Translations under genes and position numbers: made by a program
Part shown: positions 54,805 through 64,000 of the stretch, in pieces
How the letters are laid out: every line of letters begins with the position of its first letter
Numbering within the stretch: the stretch's first letter is position 1
The notes under the pieces: model-generated
Told to the model about the DNA's origin: nothing
Databases searched by the model: none
Seen by the model: only the letters and a program-made list of their open reading frames with translations
Origin: Embiotoca jacksoni
Lineage: Eukaryota; Chordata; Actinopteri; Embiotocidae
Assembly (NCBI GenBank): GCA_022577435.1
Contig: JAKOON010000050.1
Coordinates: 1,842,001 to 1,906,000 of the forward strand
DNA length: 64,000 nt
Direction of reading: 5' to 3'

Positions 54805-57800
54805 AAATCAACAAGCCCAGAAGCAGCAGTTCCACTACTAGTTTGCAGTAGTAGCATTAATTAAAGCATGTAAATGCACCCAAATATATTCCAATGGGAA
54901 AATAAATTCCCAAATATGTTCATATTGTACTACAACATTGCAGTAAAGCTGCCGCCTAAATAAATGCACAATTCTCACTGACTTATAACTCTGTGCACAT
55001 AATTTCTCATTGACAGGAATGTATCCTAAAACATAAATCAAGGTCAAAATTAGACCTCATTATAGAATAATATTCAATAATATTTAAGATGCTGTGCTGC
55101 AGCACTGCACACAAACTATTTTACTTATCTTTTCTTAATCTGCCAGTCTTGATTCATAATTTGCTCTTTTTGAGGTCAATAAACATGAAAGGTGCCAGTT
55201 GCACTCTCCCAGATTTCAAGGTGACGTCTTCACCTTGCTGGTTTTGTCCAACTAACAGTCCAAAACCAAAATATATTCAGTTTACTTTCACTCACAAGCG
55301 AGAAGAAGGATTGGTTTGCATTTTTCCATAAAAGGATTACTTAAATGAAGATGATAGTTTCCAGTGAATTATTTGCCAATGCAATATCAGCTCTACTGTA
55401 CAGCACTAACAGCACAGTGCCTTGTGATTGGCCTGGACCATTAGGAAACTGTCTGCTGCTTTTAAAGGCGATGACGGGAGCTGAAGGGATGGACCATTAT
55501 TAAACCCACTCAAACTCCACCTGTTGAGAGCGTATGCCTCATGCTACATATTTATTCATTAACTCCGATACATGCAGTGCCTCCCCGCTGCAGTTTAGTT
55601 TTTGTTGTTTATTTTACATGAAACAATGGGACATTCAGGAGTCTATACACTGTGAAGACCATATTATAGTCTTTTATTATCACAACTATAATTCCAAATA
55701 AATTCTGTTTAAATTCAGCATGTGCAGGAGGAGGCAAACATAAAAAATGTCTGGATGCAACTGTGGGGAGCTGAAGGCTCTGCGGCAGTGATTTTCCCTG
55801 CTGTTTTTTATATTGATAAAATGTATGACCTGTAGGCCCAGAAGAGCATGTGAATAATACACAAAAATATGAAAATATTCAATATTTATGAGCGTCTGTA
55901 TACATGCATTTTGTCACACGGCAATTACAGTTTGATGTCCGGGGTGTATAGCACCTTGTCAATCTGCTGCTGATCAAAGAGCAAAGAGACGAGACCCCAA
56001 CTGTCAATCATTGGACTAGACTAACGGCATTAAAGCTATTTTTCAAGTGTGATCACATATCCAACAGCAATGATGATATCACATTGTCATTTTCTAAGGC
56101 CTTAGATGATGGCTCCAGTTAATGACAACCCCCATTCTCCAAAAATATGTGTGTTAATTAAAAGTTTTCATTGCGACAACTTTCCTTTGTTTGATATCTA
56201 CAGAGAGTTCTGCCTTCCTTTCTCCTTTTTGGGTCATGAAACATAACCAGTCCATGAAATATCAAGACACTGCAATTCAACTGAAAATATGAAAAAAAAA
56301 AAAGTCCAAATTGATGAATCAAGATCACAACAGCACCAATAGTGTGGTTGGACACTCCGTTTTGGTGACACCTGAATAATTCATACCCACAGAAATATAT
56401 TCCTTCCTCTTTCTTGTCTTGTCTTTGTTCCATATTATTTGCGGCTCACTCATCTTCCATCTTCCGTCTTTCTTTTGTTCTTAATTTGCCTACCTCCCTC
56501 CACCTTCTCTTCACGTCTATCTGCGCAAGCCCAGGAACACGGCGGCTGACTTCGACACAACCGCGATTAGTCAGACACAAGCACATGATTATAATGCAGC
56601 AGGAAGCGCACACTTGCACAACCCCTCATTTCAGCATTAGCGCTCATCACACTCAGAACTCAGATTTGGCATTCTTGGCGTAACTGAATGAATATTTTTA
56701 AAATTCGCTGGCAGTCTGTAAAATGAGGGAATGAAAGCGTTTTAGCCCTTGTTATAAGCTTGTTGCAGAGAATGTACGCAGAGGAAAACAAAGAATGCAT
56801 ATGCAATTACAGGGAAGGATTGTCTGAATGGCTTTGTGAGGGAGAATGCAGCGGTGGCCTGAGGCATTAACACCGACATTGTCATTGTCAGGTTCATATT
56901 GATCTGTAAGCCGGCCCTGTGTAACTGAACCGGCAGTGGGATCTAGTGACATGCTTTTCCTCTGTCGGAAGGTGTGACTGGAGGCTATTTGTCTTGGGTC
57001 GGCAAAACGCAGAGCTGCAGGGTTACAGGTCTGAGCAGTCGCTCGCGCTCGCTCCGTGAGGAACTTCTCTCAAAGTAATGCCATGTGCAAACTCAAAAGT
57101 AATTCAGTGTATTTTTGAATATGCTGAATGTCTGATGCTGACTCAATTATATTGATGAAAGATTGAAAGATCGAGCCCTCAAATGAGATATAAATAATGT
57201 ATAAAAACCTTGATTTTGGGTCATTTCTTTTGTTTTTAATACATTCTCTGCTGTATTGATGTTCCAATTTAATTATTTACACGTATAGCTAAACCAGTGG
57301 TTCTTATCCTTTCATCTGGCTTCAAGCCTAATTATCTTCACATATCTATTAAATTAATAGACATTCACAAAGCCACGAATTGAGCTCTGGAAGTATAAAT
57401 GAACATAGTAACTAATATCAGTTACTAATGATGTGCCGAGTTGGCCGCCTTTCTGTCAGTTATTTACTAATGATGCAATCTACTCGTACGTTATGTTACA
57501 AATACACGTCTCAAAAATGCAGGAAATTGCATTCACTTATTAGAAGTCAGCTGTATTTGCCACCAACTTTTTTTTTTTTTTAAATCCCAGCCGCTGGCTT
57601 TGTTGTTGCTGTTAGCTGGCAGCAGCTGTAAAAAACCTCCCAACCTCAGCAGCTTAGCTGTTTCTCCTTCCAGCTGTTTTTTTTCTCTCCTCTTCTGTTT
57701 TACTTGATTGATAATTTAAAGGGGAACGACTGTTTTTTGTGATCACACTTGATGCAGTCCAAAACGTCTCTTTCACAGTATTCTGCCAGGAGTCCTCTAA

Positions 57801-59379
57801 AAATAACATAAATTATTGATTTATAATGGCTAAGTTGGCAAAAGTGAACTGATAATGGTTGAATGGTTGTCCGTATAGTAGACGATCACAAAGCTGTAAG
57901 TACGTTTTATTATTGCTAGATTAGATACAGTAACAGGACTTTCCATTTTTTCACTACTTTACTTTAAGAGACATGGAAAAGATGGTCATAGTTATACTTT
58001 GACTGAAAAAAAAACAGACCAATGACTGCACTGTAAAACAAATTTAAAAAAAATAAATAAATAAATAATTAATCTGCACATGTGGGAATGAGCTCAATTC
58101 TATTGTTAGAATTTAAAAGTTAAAATGGTGACCATATAAATTGTTCTTCTTGCTCTCCTCATGCACTACCATCCTGCTACAGTTGATCAAAGTTCATACA
58201 TAAAGTATACACATTTGTAAGGTTTTTAAGGCAGTAGTTTCACCCTTCTGTTGTCCACTGACGCCAAAGGCCACATGGCAGGTTTGACTCAGAATATCAC
58301 CCTTTACTTCACACAGACAGCAGCAGGACTATTGAAAATAAAGCCGGTTTAATTTATATCACGGTGGCATTAACTCTAATGAGTATATTAGTTTCACACT
58401 GTCACTGGGAATAAGTGGCAACATTGATCTCTTGTCATCATGCTCATAATAGATTTTTTTTCTCTCCCTCTGAATAAGTTATTGTGTGTCTTTCCCCCTG
58501 AGTACCTATGAGAGAGTTGCTTTCACATTTTAATCTCGCGTCATTAAAAACAAGGCAAATGTGCTTTTCTGCACCGTCCATGCCAATCACAACTACGCTG
58601 CTTGTTTGTATGTTTTTTGTTTTTTTTGTTGGTCGAAAATTTGTATGCCATGCAAGCTTTCAGTTATTGTTGGGATCTTTAAATAGTCCTTCCTCACAGA
58701 GACTTATCTCGAGAAAACGATTTTTCGAAATAAGTAGGATAAGATCAAATTGAAACTCAAATCCCTTAATAAGACAATGCAATTTTGTTATATGTACTGT
58801 CTCAGCCTCAGACCTTCGAACCCGACGCTCCGCCTGGAAATTTCTGCGAATTGCTGATATTAAAACTGAGTTGGAAATCCAAATGATTAAATGACCTAAA
58901 AAAAAAAATCTATGAGCCATGGATTACAATGGACCATGTGCCTGGTGGGTAGATTATTGCTTTGATGTTATTACATTCATCAGTTCCCATGATTTTTATG
59001 TGTATATTTTTTGATTTAAGTATGTCATAAATTGTTGATACAATCTATCACTGATATCAATACAGCCCCAGCAGACAATGATACATTCATGTGTTTTTTG
59101 TTTTTTGACATTTTGTGTGTGAAGGCAGCGAATTAAAACATATTTAAATGTCCAGACATCGTTCAAATCATAATTTAATAACATCACCCTGCAGCTCAAC
59201 AAAAGAATCGATGGGAAGACGATCAGGAATTTAGCAAAATAAAATGCATTGTTACTGATTGAGCTTCAATATCTTATAGATTATGTCTTTGTGCGGAAAC
59301 ATTCCTGCCCCCTATTACCTCTCTAGCACACACACTCAGTGTATTCTCTATGAATAATCGTTTTATGAACATCACCATC
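54805..59379. other. Non-genic unique, AT-rich DNA
   Basis: No gene, RNA gene or clear repeat family recognised over 4.5 kb. Features of note are T14 near 57568-57581, an AAATAAATAAATAAAT tract at about 58051-58066, a CAGTGGTTCTTA word at 57295-57306 that resembles a hAT end but has no partner, and a CpG-containing patch near 57030-57060 (GTCGCTCGCGCTCGCTCCG). Scattered CNE-like words (for example 56690-56930) are too weak to single out. Confidence 0.42.
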
Positions 59380-59600
59380 AATGCAGCTATCCACTTAGCC
59401 CAGTCCTTGATTACAGAGTCTATTTGACAGACTGTAGAGGACACTGAGAGTTTTGGCATTACCCAGGGGACATACTTGGCCCTTCCAGTAAAAAGAGGCC
59501 ACTAATGGAAGCGGAGGCCTTCGTCTCCACTCCACAATTTTATGCAGGCAATCCAGGCATTTATGGTAATCATAAAGCAGGGCCAAATGGATGGCAGAGG
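59380..59600. promoter_or_regulatory. Candidate conserved non-coding element
   Basis: Repeat-free mixed sequence with CTTGATTACAGAGTC, CACTAATGGAAGC, ATTTATGGTAATCATAAAG and balanced composition. The stop-poor minus frames here are unrecognised. CNE-like by composition only. Confidence 0.3.
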
Positions 59601-59871
59601 CAGCTCTAAGCGCAGAAAAACACAGAGTGACGCAGTCTTGTTGACAGCTGCAAGTGCTGCCACCTCCCTGTAAATTCAGTTACAGCAGGTGTCTGCGCAA
59701 TGCAAGACAACATTTTGCCAAGACCCCAAAAGGGGACCTCCTCCACCCCCACATCTCTCCTGCTAACTCACTCTTTCTCACTGTCTCTCAATGTTTATGA
59801 ACCTCTGGGGTCAGTTCATAAAAAATTCACTGGGGTAAGTAGGAAGCTGATTGTTGAATGTTGGATGATTT
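59601..59871. other. Non-genic unique DNA
   Basis: No feature recognised before the C-run. Confidence 0.4.
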
Positions 59872-59897
59872 CCCCCCCCCCCCCCCCCCCCCCCCCT
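59872..59897 (+). repeat. C26 homopolymer
   Basis: Uninterrupted run of 26 C, the longest G/C homopolymer in the window. The true length may be uncertain, as such runs slip in replication and sequencing. Confidence 0.95.
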
Positions 59898-60915
59898 CCT
59901 CCACTTACTCCATGACACCACCCGTTCATCACGTCTTTGAGCAAACGCCTTGCTTGAGATGGAGCAGAGGTGAAGCATGAGGGACGGGGAAGTGCCGCTG
60001 GTGAATCGTGACAACACTTTGTTAATATGCGAGTTTAAATGTGGATAATCGTGTTGCTGTGTGGAGATGCTCCACCAAGATTGTGGCACAGCCTGGAGCT
60101 GAATGCTAATTTATTTTCTCATCTTCCTTGGCTTGAAAGTGGTAATAGCTGGTAGCGCACACTGGCCTGCCAAAAACCACAAGTAGCTACAAGCAGTTGT
60201 TATCGCTTTGCCACTGTGGGTGATGGACGTAAAATGGAAAAATCCCTCCCCCACCATAAACAAATATGTATATTGCAGACATGAAATTGTTGTTTCCTGG
60301 GCACAGCCAAGGATGTAGATTTTCCACTCTGTGACTGTTATGAATTGCCTTTTCCAAGTGCAGATCCCTGGAATGCACACAACACATTAACCTCTCTCAA
60401 TGTGACTGTCCAAAAAAAAAAGCAAGAGGAAATGCTTTCAGTGTGTGGGAGAAAATTTGCAACCCTTAATGACTCATTTAAGAAGATAATATTCAATTAC
60501 AAGGATACAATTTTTTTTTTAAAAATCACTTTAGGTCAGGATTAGATAAAAGACTGAAGTGATGATTTTACAGTGCAGGGAGCATTAAGAGAAATTACAC
60601 TCTGATACAGTAATCTGATGTAATGCAATATAAAAACTGAGAGGGAGGACAAAGAGCAGCCACAGTCTAGACATCCCTGTGGGTAGTCACTTGGTGGAGG
60701 GAAAAGTTACACTCCACATGGCCTCTTGTCCTTTCAGGCTGACTGAAACTACTAAACAGGTTCGTAGACAGTTTAAGGCTAAACATTTGTGGATAGATTA
60801 TACATGTGTGATCAGTGCACTCACAAGCTGATGGAAAAATAGAGTTATGACAGAAAACAAGAGCAAAAAAAATAGGACATATTAAAGTAGAAATTACTTT
60901 CCAGCCAATCCGCAC
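59898..60915. other. Non-genic unique DNA
   Basis: Short A and T runs near 60412-60421 and 60511-60521. No gene recognised; a 111-codon minus-strand frame at 60667-61002 is unrecognised. Confidence 0.42.
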
Positions 60916-61420
60916 CAATTGCACTACTTTTATTCGATCAGAGTTACAGACCTCTTGGAGATGAACAGGATTATGAGAGCAAGGCTTCATTTTGCCATGC
61001 ACAACAGACTGACAAGGGCAATAATGATGTGGTTTGTTACAGCCAACTCTTATCAGCTGAATTTAATCTCAGTCCACTGGAATTACATTCAGAGACCAAT
61101 TCAAATATAGTGTTAGACAATGTAATCCATATCCATAGCCTTGCAAATCCCTCGGTGCATTAATTCATCCCATACAGTCCACAAGATTAATAGCAGGCCG
61201 GGGCAAGATGTGATAAAGTGAGCAGAATACATTGTCCCACCGGCCACCAGCACAGAGGCTAATTTGTATGGTTCTCAATAGGAGCGCACAGTGGTCATTG
61301 TTAAGACTGCTCAAATTTCATAGGCGGTAGTGCTATGATTATCTTGAGGAGCAAGTGTATTCACTGGTATAAAGCAGGTTAGGGCATTAAATCCTGTCGG
61401 CACTTGAAGTGGAGAGACTG
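60916..61420. promoter_or_regulatory. Candidate conserved non-coding element, long block
   Basis: About 500 bp of repeat-free sequence with TCAGCTGAATTTAATCTC, CAGTCCACTGGAATTACATTC (TCCACT, an NKX2-like core), GGTGCATTAATTCATCCC, AAGATTAATAGCAGG, GAGGCTAATTTGTATGG and CTATGATTATC. Long extent and evenly spread homeodomain words make this one of the stronger CNE-like regions. Confidence 0.4.
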
Positions 61421-61970
61421 AAGGATTGTTTCAGTGCTGAGGGCAGCAACAGTAAATCTCTGCGAAGCACTGACTGAAATACACCGGTGTAGGATTGTAA
61501 CAGAGTTTGTCATAGAGTTCACTTACATGATTAGCCAGATTCTGTCTTAGCATGGTTTTATGAAATTGTGTCTTTGGAAGGTACTGGACCATGTGAAGAA
61601 GTACCACCGCTGGCCCACATGCATAGTAAGGTTGGCACCAGTCTCTGTGAAAATATAATCTGATTTTTCATAAATGTTCTGCTTCTCTAAACTAATGCAG
61701 GTCCTGTTGTCCAAACGGTTCTCAGTGAAAGTGTGTTACATTTTGTATTAACTTTATATTTATATGTTAATTCTGATTTGTTAGATCTTGAATTTTGCTA
61801 GACCTCAGTACTGCATTGTAAAACATGTCAGTGTAGTTACAAATTACGATAACCAATACTACTCATGTATGTGCAGTTAAAAAAATAGGACGGTACATTC
61901 AGTTGCCAGTTAGTTTTGCTTTGCATAATAAATACAAAATGGGAAAAAAGTTGAAATAGGTAACATATTC
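61421..61970. other. Non-genic unique DNA
   Basis: No gene recognised; unique AT-rich sequence. Confidence 0.45.
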
Positions 61971-62295
61971 TGCCAGTCAACACCTCCAAAGCTCACTAAT
62001 CACCAAGAGCTTACAGTTTCCACTACTTGCCTGAACTCAGTGCATCCATCCAAGAAATAGTCACCCTCAAAATCCCCTGGACAAACAAAGCTTGTTGTTT
62101 CTTTACTGTTTCGATGGATTTAACAAACGAGGACAGGCTAATTGCTGAACTTTCGAGGCACTGGTAGTCAAATTTTGTTTCAACTTTTGCACCACTTCCA
62201 CTCTTTATGCTTAGCTAAGCTAACAGGCTGCTGGCTAAAGCTTCGCGTTTGACATACAGACGCCAGAGTGGCATTGATCTTCTCATCTTTAACAT
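61971..62295 (+). repeat. Foldback-family fish repeat, partly palindromic copy
   Basis: A short left piece (61971-62003, TGCCAGTCAACACCTCCAAAG, then CTCACTAATCA) reads the family on the minus strand. From about 62050 the plus strand reads CCAAGAAATAGTCACCC, GGATTTAACAAACGAGGACA, GAACTTTCGAGGCACTGGTAG, CTCTTTATGCTTAGCTAAGC, TAACAGGCTGCTGGCT, GACATACAGACGCCAGAGTGG and ATTGATCTTCTCATCTTTAAC. The left arm is largely lost. A T20 run (62308-62327) follows. Confidence 0.75.
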
Positions 62296-64000
62296 TTTGG
62301 ATGATTCTTTTTTTTTTTTTTTTTTTTAAAAAGGAAGAAGATCGTGAGAAAACAAAGAATTCCACGACCATTTGTAAGTTACTTTGCAAAGTACAACGTG
62401 ACACCTTTATTATAAGTTTCCAATAACTTGACTCACTGGACTCACAGTTTCTGTTCGGGCTTGTACAAGGGGTTATTGCCTCTGGCATAACTACTAGATG
62501 TAACACACCCCCACATCACGCTGACGGAACACAGAGTGGCTCAGCGAGAGTCCACATCACAGACAGAGAGCGAGTCGAAACACAGTGCTCCTCAAATGTT
62601 CTGGTTAACAAGGAAAGTAGCTTTAGACCGTAATGCTCATAAGTGGCGTGCCTTTGAAAGCAAGTTACTGTGCGTTTGTGTGAGACTGCATTTGAACATA
62701 TGTTCCTCTGGGTCACATCGGAGATCTCTCGCATTTAACCCCGTGCCCTTTCCCTACTTAATGGACTTCCTTGAGACATAGCCTCTTGCTCACACACACG
62801 TCTATCGCTTTCTTTCTCTTTGACGCTGAAGGTTTCGCAAACCCTCTGCTGGCTCACACACACTTCGCCATTTCTGCCCATTTTCTGCAATAACGAAGTT
62901 CGGACTGGAGGACATTCCTGAAACACTGTTGTTCAATCACGTTTTATCAGTGAGGTTTATGATAGATGGTGCATAGTGTATCCCATTAGAAAGTGGGAAT
63001 GTGAGTCATCATTGTGCTGTGCATGCATGTGCAAATGGGATGGTTGCAGCGATGTATTATACTGACAGGGAAAGGAAAGATAAGACGGTATTTTCACACA
63101 GGAAGTGAATGATTGGGCCTACAATAGAGGTACGGAAGAAAAACTGCTATATGTGTTCATAAGTATCATTTTCTAAGGCCCTTCGAGGTTCACTGCCAAC
63201 AGTATGTTTTGAAATGCAATGAGCATGTTTTGCATTAAAGCCTAAATGAGCGCCAGTTCTTGTGTTTCAGCCTTACAAAACAAGCCAAAATGAGTCTGAA
63301 ATATCATTTACAAAGGCATGAAAGAGTATTTATATATAGGTTTCCCATTCAGCCACTCAGCACTAAGATAAACAGAAAACATCCCCTTCAGGAGAAGTAG
63401 CAGATGAACTGTTTGTGAGGTAGTTCAAAGGCAAAAAAACAATCCCACATTCAGACCACGGTACATCGTAGAAGGGAAAATGCATTCAAGTTGGAGCAGA
63501 AAAGAAAGAAAAAAGATCTGCTGTAAAGCCATAAAATACAATTCATCTTGTCGCGGTCCCTGCAAGGAGCGTGTAATCGCAATGACACACTGGTGTAATC
63601 CATTTAAAACACTTTGGCTCAGGCCTAGGCTGCTTTGACTTCCTCTGCAGGCTTGTGCCATCATCTTCATTTCAGATACGTTTCACTGACTGCCTGCTAT
63701 TAGCGTAAATGTGTAAGCTGCCTTGTCGTCCACCTGCTCGGGCTGCCAGGCAAGCATCTTGTCCCAGATGCATTACATGACTGGCACGAGCATCAGAAAA
63801 AAGAAAAAAAAACCTTCCAAAAGATAATAACCCGCTCTTCTCAGGCAGAGGTGAAGTGCAAGCCTATTCGCTTGTCCACAGACATGTAATCTGTCTCGAG
63901 AGGCGCTCTCTCTTCTGGCGCCTCCGAGCTTTGACTTTCTGAAGCAGGGTGGACCCACCCAACCTGACTAGGCAATGAGCTGAGAGCAATGGTGTCACAA
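62296..64000. other. Non-genic unique DNA
   Basis: After the T20 run at 62308-62327 no repeat family or gene is recognised. Unique sequence with short chance frames; A-runs near 63804-63811. The window ends without an exon boundary in view. Confidence 0.45.

Noticed and set aside
54411..54806. Three overlapping plus-strand frames with MCVCVCV starts
   Set aside because: They are all three phases of the (GT)20 tract.
57295..57306. CAGTGGTTCTTA, resembling a hAT terminal inverted repeat (also CAGTGGTTCT at 30926-30935)
   Set aside because: No matching opposite end or 8-bp duplication found within a few kb of either site.
1..64000. Searched by eye for CRISPR arrays, rRNA, tRNA and familiar vertebrate microRNAs
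   Set aside because: No spaced direct-repeat array, no rRNA or tRNA, and no mature microRNA sequence that I know was seen on either strand.
1..64000. Looked for retroviral or LTR-retrotransposon gag/pol remains
   Set aside because: No reverse transcriptase, integrase or LTR pair was recognised.

Overview
The window looks like nuclear DNA from a bony fish, probably a percomorph. This rests on its repeats, not on genes: an internally deleted hAT element, a tRNA-derived SINE-like repeat with a GGTTCGA box, 3' tails of non-LTR elements (a 'GATTTGGCGCCATAT' tail and an 'AATTTCCCC...TTATCTTATC' tail), a dispersed foldback-type repeat with the 'TTTATGCTTAGCTAAGC' core, and many long (CA)n/(GT)n tracts. 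These families are recognised from memory of fish genomes; names finer than superfamily are tentative.

I see no convincing protein-coding gene. Open frames longer than 100 codons are low-complexity (microsatellite read-through), match no protein I recognise, or lack splice and start context. The only recognisable protein sequence is the broken hAT transposase (45750-46558, minus strand) inside a 1225-bp element flanked by a perfect 8-bp target-site duplication. The window is therefore a gene desert or part of a very large intron. Two short splice-bounded stretches (25856-25903 and, more weakly, 12186-12358) are recorded as exon candidates only.

The rest is mostly unique DNA with blocks that look like vertebrate conserved non-coding elements: repeat-free, mixed composition, with clusters of homeodomain (TAATTA), POU (ATGCAT/ATGCAAAT-like), SOX, GATA or MEF2-type words. 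The best blocks are near 6.7, 9.1, 12.2, 17.0-17.4, 21.1-21.4, 24.1-24.4, 25.15-25.25, 26.4-26.6, 29.1-29.4, 30.0-30.3, 32.1-32.4, 35.8-36.1, 38.9-39.3, 42.7-42.9, 47.6, 48.9-49.1, 50.5, 51.35, 59.4-59.6 and 60.9-61.4 kb. This density is typical of the cis-regulatory territory of a developmental gene outside the window, but I cannot identify that gene, and conservation itself cannot be seen in one sequence.

Layout: 0-5 kb unique DNA with several CA/TG tracts and a GT-G compound repeat; 5.0-5.3 kb SINE-like repeat; 5.3-18.9 kb mostly unique with CNE-like blocks; 19 kb foldback-family repeat; 19.3-33.9 kb unique with CNE-like blocks, a LINE tail at 24.5 kb and a MEF2/GATA/TATA cluster followed by an exon-like segment at 25.2-25.9 kb; 34 kb palindromic copy of the foldback family; 38-42 kb purine/pyrimidine tracts, two GT tracts and a LINE tail; 45.6-46.8 kb hAT element; 49-52 kb CNE-like blocks plus repeat fragments; 53.2-54.8 kb cluster of G-runs, CA/GT and poly-T; 55-64 kb mostly unique, with a C26 run and another foldback-family copy at 62 kb.
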